Positions 1 to 10,455 of a stretch of DNA of 64,000 bases are shown in pieces; the first letter of the stretch is position 1; each line of letters starts with the position of its first letter. The stretch is taken from positions 50,621,072 to 50,685,071 of the forward strand of contig NC_079205.1 in assembly GCF_026745355.1 (NCBI RefSeq), given 5' to 3'. The notes beneath the pieces are model-generated. The model was not told the origin of the DNA. It saw only the letters and a list, made by a program, of their open reading frames with translations, and made no database searches. This DNA is from Beta vulgaris subsp. vulgaris (taxonomy: Eukaryota; Streptophyta; Magnoliopsida; Caryophyllales; Amaranthaceae). Both the position numbers and the translations under genes were made by a program.

Positions 1-518
1 TAGAAATTCTTCCCCATAAGGACATGCTTTTTGTTCGTCCAACTTTTCAACCTGGAAAGTACACATAATAACGATCAAAATGCAATCTCAAATTATCAAA
101 GTCAAAGATTAAACTTGTCCGGAAATGAAAACTTACTTTTTTTCTAAACCAATTCACAAAGTTCACATCTCGTTGATGTTGAGAAAGTTCAACTCCTTCA
201 TGTGCTATCATTTCAGCATATTCTCTATGTTGGACAGTAATTAGTTAAAAATAAATAAAAACATCTGAAACATCAAACAAATGTTCTAACTACTCACTTA
301 CAGAATGGGTCAACTTCAGTTTAATTCTTTAAAGCATAGATGTGAGCCCGCTCTCTTTCATGTACATCCAGATTGTTGGTTTTTCCGCCCCCTAAGGGCC
401 TTCCAGGGTGAGAAAATATAGATAGTTTCCTGGCGGTATCATCATCATCATCACAGTTACGCTCAAGACGATTAAATTTTGTTTCAACATCATCTAAGTA
501 CCTTGAGCATAGAGTCAT
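1..518 (-). pseudogene. TNP2 pseudogene, C-terminal region after DUF4218
   Basis: 518-321 encodes MTLCSRYLDDVETKFNRLER, an acidic run, SIFSHPGRPLGGGKT and a DVHERERAHIYAL segment. This matches the conserved stretch that follows DUF4218 in CACTA transposases (C-x-F/L-C-x-Y-L, ETxFNRxER, S-x-F-x-x-x-GRxxGGG, LExxQAHxYxLNN). A further exon-like piece at about 237-137 (minus) reads HREYAEMIAHEGVELSQHQ then a NWFRKK block ending at a GT donor-like site, and another begins near 54. The downstream DUF4216 domain expected in this family would lie outside the window. The segment is interrupted at about 320 and 540, so it belongs to the same decayed gene. Confidence 0.78.
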
Positions 519-554
519 ACACTCATCAACAATATAACCCTCCGCTATTGAGCC

Positions 555-1015
555 CTATGGACGTGCTTTATTACGCACATATAACTTGAGTTTATGGAGA
601 TATCGTTCCCCAGGATACATCCAACGAAGGACAGGACCGCCAAGAATTACCTCATCAGCTAGGTGGACACTTAAATGAAGCATAACATCAAAACAAGAAG
701 AAGGCATCCATGCTTCTAACTTAGAAAGAGTTAAAGGAATTTGAGCTTTGATTTTCTCTAGATGTTCAACTTGCACAGATCTAGCACAGAGCACACCGAA
801 AAACTGACATAGCTCAACTAAAGGCTCAGATACATCTTTCACCAAAAGATCGCGAATCACAAGAGGAAGTATGCTTTGTAGCAGGACATGGCAATCATGA
901 CTCTTCAACCCTGAAATCTTACAATCTTTTACATTTACACATCCAGAAATATTAGAAGAATACCCATCGGGAACTTTCAACTCTTTTAAAAAACGACACA
1001 ATATCTCTTTTTGAC
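555..1015 (-). pseudogene. TNP2 pseudogene, DUF4218 domain
   Basis: The open segment 1001-555 encodes about 148 residues of the DUF4218 domain that follows the TNP2 catalytic core. Recognisable blocks are FLKELKVPDGYSSNIS, the KISGLKSHDCHVLLQ motif that is nearly invariant in the family, LSKLEAWMPSSCFDVMLHL, HLADEVILGGPV and RWMYPGERYLHKLK. It is shifted in frame relative to the upstream segment (near 1015) but is itself free of stops. After LKLYVRNKARP the frame runs into a stop at 555-557, where intact proteins continue with a GSIAE-Y-VxEC motif. The exact role of the domain is unknown; it is found almost only in CACTA transposases. Confidence 0.88.
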
Positions 1016-2030
1016 TCTTAGATAGTGTGTATGGTGCGGGGGTAATTTAATTTTGTCACCCTTTGAAATAGGATGTAGCTTTGGCATTATACCTAATCCC
1101 TCCATATCAAAACGAGAATTAGTTGTGTCTTTAGTTTGTCCTTTAATGTTCATGATGGTTCCTAGAATAATATCACATATGTTCTTTTCAATGTGCATTA
1201 CACCTAAATTATGCCGTAATAAAAGTGTTTTCCAATAAGGCAACTCAAAGAAAATACTTTTCTTATTCCAATTATCGCCACTGATCTTATGTGACACTTT
1301 CGTCTTCTTAGTGGGATCTTTGGACAAACATATACCTTCAAGATCTCTAACTTGTTCAAAAACTTCCTCCCCTGATAATGGCTTAGGTGCCTCTCCTTTT
1401 TCTTTCTTTCCAAAAACATCTTTCTTCCTTCGCCATGGGTGATTAATAGGAAGAAAGCGAAGATGACGCATATAGACATGCTTAAAACAGTTAGGTTACC
1501 ACATATAAGAAGTTTCTTTATGACAACAAGGACATGCTCTCTTCCCCTTGGTACTCCGAACCTGATAACATTCCATAAGCAGGAAAATCATTGATAGTTA
1601 ACAGCAAAGGCCCATACATTTTAAAATTTTCTTTTTTTGATGCATCATAAGTTTCAATACCAACGTCCCACAACTCTTTAAGCTCTTTTATCAAAGGCTG
1701 CAAATATACATCAATAGCATCACCAGGACCCTTTGGACCAGGTATAATCCTTGACAAGCATACTCGAAGGTTTCGTACACATCGAAGGAGACAAATTGTA
1801 TGGAACTAGCATCACAGGCCAAATACTATACGGTTTTGCAACATTAGAAAAGGGATTAAATCCATCACTTATAAGCCCTAACCTAACATTATGAGACTCA
1901 GAAGAAAAAAGTTCATTTTTCTCATCAAAACGTTGCCATGCTTTCCCATCTGCGGGGTGCTCAATAACCCCATCTTCGACAGACCTTTCATGATGCCATC
2001 TCATATGATGAGCTGTCTTAGAGCACATAA
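1015..2030 (-). pseudogene. TNP2 transposase pseudogene, catalytic core (Transposase_21)
   Basis: Three reading frames carry consecutive parts of the transposase core. 2028-1720 has CSKTAHHMRWHHERS, HPADGKAWQRFD and VRLGLISDGFNPF; its aspartate (SDGFNP) is one of the conserved acidic residues of the family. 1757-1518 has IIPGPKGPG, the DVYLQPL repeat and NDFPAYG. 1471-986 has ELPYWKTLLLRHNLGVMHIEKN and LGTIMNIKGQTKDT. Frameshifts lie near 1755, 1560 and 1015, and an in-frame TAA is at 1496-1498 just before the H-x-Y-M-R-H-x-R-F-L-P motif. Domain order and spacing match intact TNP2 proteins, so decay has been by small changes rather than deletion. No intron is needed to explain the frame changes, although one cannot be excluded at each. 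Confidence 0.85.
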
Positions 2031-2888
2031 CAAACGTTGAAGTCTTGGCTTAAGCGGAAAATATCGGAGGACCTTTTCAGGTATTCTTTTACCATTTTCC
2101 TTCGTTCTAATTTCCCCACTATTCTTACCTTGCTTCCACCTAGAAGCATTGCAAATTTTGCAATATTCTAATTGTTCATCATCTTTCCAAAACAACATAC
2201 AATCATTAACACAAGCATCAATCTTTTTATATGAACGCCCCAAATCTTTGGTGGTCTTTTTTGCATCATAATAGGAAGTAGGAAGAGTTGAGTCTTTTGG
2301 TAACAAATGATCTTTCAAGTATTGCAATAACATAGTAAATGAGTCATTACTCCACCTCCCAAGAGTTTTAATATGAAGCAAGTTAACAATTGTTGACAAT
2401 CTTGAGGACTTAGAACCTTCAAATAATGGCTTTTGCATATCATCAAACAATCTAAAGAATTTCTTAGCATCATCATTCGGATTTTCAGCCCGTAATTCAC
2501 TAGAGGGATCATTTTCAGCAAAACCACTACAATTAGGAAAAAAATCGCTAAGTATTGTATCCATCTCATTTTCGTTATCATCATCTAGTAACTCATCATC
2601 TCCTACTTCTTCGCTAGATTGTGATTCAAAGGTATCCTCCCCAACTCTTTCCCCATGGTGTTACCAAAATGTATAACCCTCGATGATTCCATAAGTTAAT
2701 AAGTGATCTTTTACCATATTTAGAGATTGAAATGATGCATTTAAGCATTTTACACAAGGAAATATAATCTTTTCTATTTCTCCCGACTCATCAAATGCAT
2801 ATTTTAAAAAGTTTTCAACACCTATTTCATATGCAACATTCAAACGATCATCTCGGGAAAGTTTCATCCACTCCTTACAAGGCGCCAT
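2030..2888 (-). pseudogene. TNP2 transposase pseudogene, N-terminal part (Transpos_assoc domain and start of Transposase_21)
   Basis: Reading starts at an ATG at 2888 (MAPCKEWM). The first ~75 residues match the transposase-associated domain that precedes CACTA TNP2 transposases: a W-M start, a GVENFLKYAF helix, a PCVKC cysteine pair and a DHLLTYGI-type helix. An in-frame TAA at 2661-2663 interrupts the domain's end where the family has W-I-x-H-G-E, but the same frame then runs on through an acidic linker (GDDELLDDDN) into the TNP2 core (2564 to about 2030), with the conserved DCMLFWKDDEQLEYC and SRWKQGK stretches. A frameshift near 2030 breaks the conserved S/C-K-T-A-H-H-M-R-W-H block. In life this enzyme binds the terminal and subterminal repeats and cuts CACTA ends. 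The breaks make this copy non-functional. Confidence 0.88.
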
Positions 2889-4640
2889 TGTATTCTGAAC
2901 AAACAAATGTAATGTTTTCTTATAATAAGATAATAAAGTATCTAATTTCATAAATGGAGAATATCTATGGTTTAAAATTATAAACAAAGCATGAATATTA
3001 AAAAGAATCTAATAATTTACCTTCCGAATATGTCAGGACTATGTGTAGTGTGCAAGATTGTTGTCAAACACACAGAAGAGGAGACAACACGAAGGATCAC
3101 TACACAACCCCAATTGTTGGTATACTAACTACTACGAAATCCAAATCCAAATCCAAATCCAAGTGTTAGCAAATAATTAACCTCGAATAACATGTCAGTT
3201 AGAACCTAGAAACCCCAAGAATATACTTATATAATATACTTATATTGGGTGGGTTATTTGTTTATGCACTTTTGTACCTGCATGACCAAGTTAAAATAGA
3301 AAAGAAAGTAAAGACAACAAGCACATAAGCATTGCCTCTCATTAGTAGTATAACTTGGTATATAAGATATTAAATATTGCCAACTAGAAAAGAGACACAA
3401 CACAAATAGAAATATAACTTAGTAGCTTTTGTAAACACCTTCCCTTTTAGAATATCCCTGCACTTACCGTATATATGTCATATAAAATTCAGAATATTGC
3501 ATCACTCTACGAGCTGGACAATACAAAATCAGTTTACCCAATTATTAGTTTACATTTTACACCTAACTAGAGAAAGATTTTTCGGCTTAATCTTTAAGAA
3601 TCCACAATCGAGACCATGAAATTGATCCTAATTCTACAACTAAATTCCCCTAGTCCCATGATCATGATTATTAGCTATCACAGATTCCATTTCACTCCCA
3701 CGTTTTAATAGCATAGATTCCATCATTAAAGAATCATCATTAGCTAGCATTAACAATGAAGAAGCAATAAGGAGTAATTCTTCATCAAAATCAGTAACAG
3801 AGGAAGAGTAAAACAGAAGCTTGGAAATGATTCAACAGAAGAATCTTGATAATCTGTGTTAAGAGGTAATCAGCAGATTTAACAAAAGCTGCTGATTACT
3901 CTTGATGATTTAACAGATTCATCAAAATCAGTAACATAAGAAGAGTATATGATTTAACAGATTAGCATCTTGCATTATATTAATGATACTCAAATTCTAA
4001 TAAAATCAAACCAAATGAACATAATACCAGCCAAATTCGACAATTGCTCTTCTAATTTTATGTTCGTTTAATGAAATTCTAATAAAACCAAACGAACATA
4101 ATACCAACCAAATTCTAATAAAATCTTAAACGAACATAATACCAGCCAAGATTATGAAAATATTAAATCAAAATTATGCCTTGAAACTCGAAGAATAATA
4201 CCTAATTCCCCTGAATCTGATGCCCTGAATACAGTCCAAGAAACGCTCACTCTTCTCGCCAATGGGAGTACAACAAAAACATGAAGACCGTCAATTTCGC
4301 GAACAAAAACAAATGAGGACATCTGATTTTGGCTTTATAACATGAAGGATGGAGAAACTTACCAGATAATCTGAACAAACGATTCAGCAATTGGAGAAAT
4401 TCGGATGAAGTTGAATGGAGGACTTCACGAGTGAAGAAGCTCGAAGAAACCGCAATGGAATAGTGTAGGGTTTTTTTAATTTTTTTGGGATTGACAAACT
4501 AATAATATTTTTTTTTAATTTAATAGTCTTTTACAACCGTTGGTTCGGTTGTACTTACTAATTATATGGACGTTAAAAGTATTAAAAAACCGGGAAAGCT
4601 CCCGCTCGAGTTTTTTCGCACAAAATCAGAATTTTTACGA
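2889..4640. other. Non-coding 5' region of CACTA-0
   Basis: There is no credible coding sequence. It contains a short tandem hexamer (AAATCC, about five copies, 3138-3162) and three copies of an AACGAACATAATACCA-like word between about 4015 and 4150, the middle ones linked by an inverted ATGTTCGTTT copy. These are reasonable candidates for internal transposase-binding repeats or 5' leader/intron sequence of the transposase gene. Confidence 0.5.
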
Positions 4641-4797
4641 CCAGGTTTAACCGTTTACCACCAAGTTTAAGACTCGTCGCAAAAAAACCTTAATATCTAC
4701 GACGGCTTTCAAAACTCGTTGTAATTGCTACCTTTTTACGACCGGATTTCCGCACGGTCGTTAAGGTTGGTCGCAATTGACATTCATTCTTGTAGTG

Positions 4798-4837
4798 TTG
4801 GATCTATTCAAGGCATCTAAAATACATCAAATGATCT
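4798..4837 (-). pseudogene. Possible LINE-B reverse transcriptase scrap at an inversion breakpoint
   Basis: This 40-bp strip lies between the CACTA-0 terminus and the first recognisable CACTA-2 sequence. On the minus strand it contains TGTATTTTAGATGCC, which resembles the LINE RT continuation (E-Y-x-S-R-x-L) seen in the plus-strand LINE copy near 40080. The match is short and needs a 3-nt gap. It is given mainly because undoing the inversion of 4838-6989 would place it directly after the LINE RT fragment that now ends at 6989. Confidence 0.35.
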
Positions 4838-4997
4838 GGTTTTAATCACAACCGGAGCATTTGATAAACTAAATGCTTCGGTTTTCAACCGGAGCATTTG
4901 TGAAATTCTCAAATGCTCGTATGATGTCTGCTACGCGTCAAATACGGAGCAGTTGTGGGATTTTTATTCGGAGCATTTGAGTATTTTTCTACTAGTG
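4838..4997. mobile_element. CACTA-2, detached left arm (terminus at 4997)
   Basis: The arm ends TTTTTCTACTAGTG at 4997, so the minus strand begins CACTAGTAGAAAAA. It carries repeated AAATGCTCCGGTTG/CCGGAGCATTTG words in both orientations. The same word family fills the subterminal DNA at 6990-7075 and 12080-12245, and the other terminus is at 12280. The flanking trinucleotide TAT (4998-5000) equals, in reverse complement, the ATA at 12281-12283 next to the other terminus. The two ends now both face right, which a simple insertion cannot produce; see the inversion finding. Confidence 0.8.
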
Positions 4998-5000
4998 TAT

Positions 5001-5218
5001 TGCTGCGGTTTTTGACAAAAACCGCTGCAATAGGTTTGGTCAAAAAGTCAACTTTTTCAATTTTTTGCCTGTTGATACTATATTGCTGCAGTTTTGGGTA
5101 AAAACCGCAGCAGTATCTTTATTTTATATTTTACCTTTTATGTTTACGTGATATATTGCTGCGTATGGGTAAAACCGCAGCAATACCACCGCAACAATAA
5201 GCAATTATTCTACTAGTG
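5001..5218. mobile_element. CACTA-1, detached 5' arm (terminus at 5218)
   Basis: The arm is bounded on the right by TTATTCTACTAGTG (minus strand CACTAGTAGAATAA). It is packed with TTGCTGCGGTTTT and AAAACCGCAGCAA words arranged as short inverted pairs. On the minus strand its order resembles the 5' end of the related element at 20822. The trinucleotide after the terminus, GCT (5219-5221), equals in reverse complement the AGC (13491-13493) beyond the other CACTA-1 end. CACTA-2 interrupts it on the left. Confidence 0.82.
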
Positions 5219-6270
5219 GCTCCTGCCCCTTTATCTTCCAAGGCCTTTGTCATGAATGCATGGAGGCAATGTCAAGCTTAATTTTTCTCGAAGTAGGTAT
5301 GCATATCCCTCGAAGTGTTAAAATGAGTGTATGAGAAAAAGCTTCTCGAATAATCTTAGCTCGAAGAGGTTAATATAATGTGGAAATCTTGTAAGTTCGA
5401 AGGCTTCGGCCTATGGACAACTGGTGCCTAAGTACGATTCGCCTAATAAATTTATACTGCTCGAGCTACGCATCCCCTCTCATGTTCAAGGCTCGAGCTA
5501 CTCATCCATCTCTCTTGTTCGAAGCACTCAACTCAATTCACCTTACTCTCCTGCTCGAGAAATTTAAAGAAATCTTCATATAGCCACATACAACTTACAA
5601 AAATACAAGTCCATCGAGCTACTGAAGTTTAGCATGGATGTATCCACCTCGAGCATATGATTTCGGCACGACGATGGCACACGACCACCAACTCTACTGT
5701 ATTCTTCGAACGTTGTTTGGGTCCTAGAGCTCTCTCTCTCTTTCCTGCTCGATATCATGCGTCAAGTCTCGGTCCTACTCGACGTCTTATTATTCCTATG
5801 TCTCAAGCTTCCTTGTCGACGGCTAGCTGCACTTCCCTCGGCCTTTTGATTGCATGAAGGCACTTACCTTGCTCGAAGGAAACAAGTGCGCAGATGGAGC
5901 CTTCAATCTGCTCGAAATGAGTAAGTATTTGAAATATGGAAGTTGGCGCCTAAAATGTCGACAAGCAGTATTGAATTGCTGTTGGTCATTTGTTTTAAGT
6001 TATAATGGGCCACATGAAAAGTCAACGTCAAATTTACAATTGGGAGTTATTAGATGCTTATATTTCAAAAGGCACCAAAGTGGATTACAAAATACAACTT
6101 ACAAGCACCTTTATTGGTGATTGGCATCAGGCCCATTTGTATATACATATACATTATGTACTTGGTCCATGAGTTTGAAAACTATCTTCAGATATAATAA
6201 CAACCTGCAGAATTCCGCTCAACACACGATCTACAGAGAGCCTTCTATCGCATATTGAGTGTGGGGCTAA
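5219..6270 (+). mobile_element. LTR-A internal region, 3' half (inverted block)
   Basis: This is non-coding DNA rich in CTCGAG and TTCGAA words, the same compositional signature as the other half of LTR-A at 13491-16057. It runs directly into the 3' LTR at 6271, with a short purine-rich stretch (GAGTGTGGGG) just before it as the polypurine-tract candidate. The open frames at 5657-5857 and 5854-6120 show no recognisable domain and I do not regard them as genes. LTR-A carries no visible protease, reverse transcriptase or integrase and is therefore non-autonomous. Confidence 0.7.
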
Positions 6271-6699
6271 TGTTTGGGCCCAAAATATGGCGAGCCCAAT
6301 AACATATGACAAGGAGAAAAGACCCTCATCGGGAATTAAGCCTGACATATATAATAGCCTATAATCTTGCTAGGCTCAAAATCACTGAAGGGACGAAAAT
6401 ACCCCTGTTGGCAATACAAATTGCAATTTTCATATGGAACAACTCTCTATAAATAGGGAACGTATCCCCATAACTCAGGTATCTAACCTCTATCACTTGA
6501 GAACTTCTCTCACTACTTTCCCCCTTCACAAAGTTATTTACTGACTTGAGCGCCGGACGTGCGTTCCCGGGGCACCCCCCGGGGTACGTTTCCTTATTTT
6601 GCAGGATTATGGCCGACCAAACGAAGCCTGCTCGAAATGGTTGGGGCACAGCTCGAGACGACTCCCCAAATATCATATTACAAGTTTTTACCCGAAACA
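6271..6699 (+). repeat. LTR-A 3' LTR (429 bp)
   Basis: The LTR begins TGTTTGGGCCC and ends CCCGAAACA. It is nearly the same sequence as the minus-strand LTR at 16058-16487, differing by scattered substitutions. A TATA-like CTATAAATAGG sits at about 6448-6458. The following AATAA (6700-6704) matches TTATT at 16488-16492 on the opposite strand, so these are the two LTRs of one insertion into LINE-B, now in opposite orientation. Confidence 0.9.
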
Positions 6700-6989
6700 A
6701 ATAATATCATGGTCATACAAGACATGGTAAGCATTATGGGAGAAAGAAGGTGAAGCCAAGCTGTCTAATGAAAATAGATTTGCGAAAAGCTTATGGTATT
6801 GTAAATTATGACTTCTTACAACAAATGATGTTTCATTTAGGATTTCTTGATGGTTTCACCAAGCTTGTGATGAATTGTGTGACAACACCTATGTTTTCTT
6901 TGCTGATTAATGGACGAATGGAAGGATACTTTAACTCAAAGAGACAACTGGGACAGGGAGATCCCATGTCTCCATTGTTGTTTGTTATA
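6700..6989 (+). pseudogene. LINE-B reverse transcriptase, middle part (inverted block)
   Basis: Two overlapping frames give MVIQDMVSIMGERR then KPSCLMKIDLRKAYG and QLGQGDPMSPLLF, the fingers and palm of an L1-type reverse transcriptase (K-x-D-x-x-K-A-Y and G-D-P-x-S-P-L-L-F motifs). One frame change occurs near 6750. The fragment begins exactly after the LTR-A target duplication. Its upstream half, ending in ENQGGFVQGR, sits on the minus strand at 16493-16819. Sequence similarity to LINE-P at 39790-40070 confirms that the two halves belong to one gene. It stops abruptly at about 6989, where CACTA-2 subterminal repeats begin without a terminal CACTA motif. Confidence 0.88.
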
Positions 6990-9479
6990 TGCTTGCTCCG
7001 GTTTATAGGAGAAAACCGGAGCATTTGTGGAAACAAATGCTCCGGTTTATGCGTACAACCGGAGCATTTGTACAATTTTATTAAAAAAAAATAATGCATA
7101 GGTCTAAAGCAGAGGCACCTTCTGTCATACATTATATCTTACATATATATTCCAACAACTAAAACTTGAATTCCTTTATCACTTTGTATGTAAGTTAGAA
7201 AGAAGCAGTTAACTTCCAAAATGCAAACATCCTATATTGAATCATAAATCAACCCCCTAATAGCATAAAAATAATCATCCATTATGCTTCCTTCTATTAG
7301 CAAGAAAAGATACAAATTTCACCCTAATCAGACTTAACACATATCAAAATCCAACTAATTACATCAGTTTCAATAGTCTCTCATGCACTGCTGCCTTAAC
7401 TCCAACTTGGCAAGATGAATATTTCTCCTGCAAATAATTGGAAAAGATGTTAGTTAGGTTAAAAGGCAACTGATATTATGAGAAGACTTGTGAAAATATA
7501 AACAACACTAGACCCTGATTTCGCACCGAAACTTTACGAAATTCCCCAAGATTGGTAGCAAGAGTCTCTCACTTTAAATTGGTTTCTTGCAGATCTAGAC
7601 AATGTTTGCCCTTCTGCTTCTGTTTCAAATTAACATAGCCGAGGGCTTGAATTACTATAGATCTTTGCACCTTTCCCTACATTTGAAAATAACAACTACA
7701 TATATATTGTTTTAGGATGTTTGAAAAACATTATTATCTTTCTTAGAATGAATATGGTCTATTTCAAAGTGTATATGGACTATAAAGGGGGGAAACAATT
7801 TTCTCTAAAATTCTTGTATTCAACACTGATGTCTTATCATGTATGCAGGCTAGAAGTAACTATCAGATTAAGTGATATTTGAAATTGTGACCATCTTTTG
7901 GAATGAAAGGAGTAAAAGATACAAAGTTTCAGTAAATGATTTTACCTTGTTATCTACCTTGAAGCCCCAGTAGCTCTCAAGAGACAGAATACACAAATGA
8001 TAAGAGAGCAAAGAGGGAGGATAGGAATTATGCCCTTTAACAGCAGAAATGATATTATCTAAATCCCCATCACAGTGTTTTGGGTCTTATATATGTTTTC
8101 AGGTTATGGTACTCAAGTCAACAATAACAACAAAAAAATGTGCAGATACATACTCTCATAAGCTTCGATCTCATTGAAGTTGTACATTTTAAAATTAGAA
8201 ACACAAGCACCAAAGAAAAAAATGCAGCAAACTAATTACTACCTGAGAATGTTTCTTCAAGGTTGTAGGGTGAGGTTTGAAAGTAATTCCGAAACCGATA
8301 ATTAAGTACTACTAATCTCTTCTCTTCAGGAACGTTGTTTCTATCAGCTAATTCCGAATATTTCTTCCATACATGATCCCCCGTTTAATTTTTTACTCAC
8401 GACTCAATTCTTTCAATAAAATTCATAAGGAAAATGCCTTTTCCTTATGAAGATATTATTTAGCAGGAGGAAGAACAAGGAAAGGGAAAAGGAAAATAGC
8501 AAGAAATTATCATGGAAATGAAAAGTGAGAATACAGCAGAGCATATATAGGTTATTGCTTACTGAAGTAACGAATTCCTCAATTTCACTTACCCGGATGA
8601 AGCAGTAACAATGAATCCAAGGCAGAAGTCCCTCCCAAAATTTACAGCGGATCAGACGATTTAACGCATCTGAAAATAAAATGGGAAAAAATAATCTAAA
8701 GTTGATTTATTTTTGACAGCAAAAGTGCACAGGGACGACATACTTTATCAACAACTTTTTGTTGATGTTTATAAACAGCTCAAATGATAAAACTCTTTTC
8801 CCTTCCAGCTTTTGGCAAGGTTTAGGGTGAAAATTGCTACCAAGTAGAAAACAGCTTTTTGTCATATATAAATGGCTTTTCTATATTAGATTGAGGGGTG
8901 GGGATGAGGAGAAGATTTACAAAGCTCCTGAAAACTTTTATCAAGGTCAGTGAAAAGGCATTACCTGATTCTCCAAGGCCAAACGATGTTCCTTATGGAA
9001 ATTTTCATGCCATTTTATGAATTAGACAATTTATTAAGCTACCATCTTTACCAATAATGACACTCACACAACTCTTTGTTCATGCACACAACATACTACG
9101 TACCAGCTTACCAGGTACTCTTAGCTATCCACACCTATCCTCTACACAACTCGTCTTTCGCTACCAGCAAGGAAATTCCTTTGGTTATACCCTTCAAAGA
9201 GGCACGCTGGTCCAGTGACTTCTCTAATGGCTGTCAACCTCTTAACTCAAATGGCAAAGGAGCTAACTTACTGAATGGCACACAACCAATTAGCTCTTTG
9301 ATGGTGGACAAATTGCTGACTCCTCTAAAGCTTTGAGCCTCTTAAATCAATGACATAACGCCAACTTACTCAGTGGCACACAAGCATACAACATTCAAGA
9401 ATAGTAATTTCCTATACAAATCATTTTGGAGATAGTAACAAAAAACTTCTCAATAATATCAACATATCAAGCTCCACTA

Positions 9480-9775
9480 TTTTGCAATTAGACCGAATAA
9501 TATTAGATATGATGCAAACATCTTGTATTTAACATGGCACGTGAGAAAGACCAGTGCTAAATCTGTAACACGACCTCTGACCTTACATAGTTCATTAGAA
9601 GTTACTTCATAGAACATTTGAGCACTAATAATAATAGGAATGTGAGTATGTCTGCATGAAACTCTGATATATGATCAGCTTTAAACGTGAATGGACACAT
9701 AGTACTTTATAATAAATCAAACACATGAGTAGCCATTATCATTGAGAAAACTGAAAAAAAGTTTTATACACCAAG
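9480..9775. repeat. Direct duplication in CACTA-2, copy 1
   Basis: About 290 bp from GACCGAATAATATTAGATATG to the TTTTATACACCAAGG stretch recur at 10150-10455 with scattered substitutions and small indels. Both copies contain the same CACGACCTCTGRCCTTACATAG core. The copies are separated by about 370 bp, so this is an internal segmental duplication of the cargo rather than a tandem array. Confidence 0.8.
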
Positions 9776-10149
9776 GCAAAATCACCTCACCAGCAACCAG
9801 CATTATTTGACATCAACTACTACCACTAGCACTCTTCTTCTAATTATAGAGTTGGAGTGATTACCTGATGCATTTACTCTTTGTAATCCCGCTGTAATCC
9901 AGAGCATGATTGAACACAGTGATGGCGCCGTAAATCTTCTTCAGAATGAGGAGATCCAATGTCAGGTAAAGTTCCATTGACTGCTGAAATGGGTTTTGTT
10001 TTAATTATGCACAACTTTTAAATTCTTATCCAAAACCGAGCTATAGATAGTTCTTTACATCATTCTTCACCCTCCGATGTCCCTTTAGAGACCGAATGCT
10101 TAAGTTTCCTCTCTATCAATGGGCAATAGCTGTTGGTATATGATAGCAA

Positions 10150-10455
10150 GATGACCCTCATTACAATAGACAGAATAGTATTAGATATGATGCAACACAT
10201 CTTATATTTGATATGGCACATGAGAAAGACCAATACTAAATCTATAACACGACCTCTGGCCTTACATAGTTCATTAGAAGTTACTTCATAGCACATTTGA
10301 GCACTAATAACAATCCGAGTGTGAGTGTGTTTGCATGAAACTCTGATATATGATCGGCTTTAAAGATGAATATGGACACATCAGTACTTTGTAATAAATA
10401 AAACACATGAGTAGTTATTATCATTGAGAAAACTGGAAAAAAGGTTTATACACCA
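10150..10455. repeat. Direct duplication in CACTA-2, copy 2
   Basis: This is the second copy of the ~290-bp unit described at 9480-9775, in the same orientation, ending in TTTATACACCAGGGCAA. Confidence 0.8.

Larger units (their letters stand above)
1..4797 (-). mobile_element. CACTA-0, autonomous-type En/Spm element (5' half, runs out of window)
   Basis: The element reads on the minus strand. Its 5' terminus is at 4797, where the minus strand begins CACTACAAGAATG, a typical CACTA terminal inverted repeat. The adjoining bases 4798-4800 (TTG) would be the 3-bp target duplication; the other end lies outside the window. Subterminal DNA at about 4620-4797 repeats short CGACCGG/TCGTAA-type words in both orientations, as expected for transposase-binding sites. 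A decayed TNP2-type transposase gene fills 1-2888, so this is a coding rather than a miniature element. It sits in what appears to be LINE-B sequence. Confidence 0.85.

Noticed and set aside
5653..6120. Open frames of 66 and 88 codons in the 3' half of LTR-A
   Set aside because: No motif, no similarity to retroelement proteins and position next to a 3' LTR; more likely non-coding.
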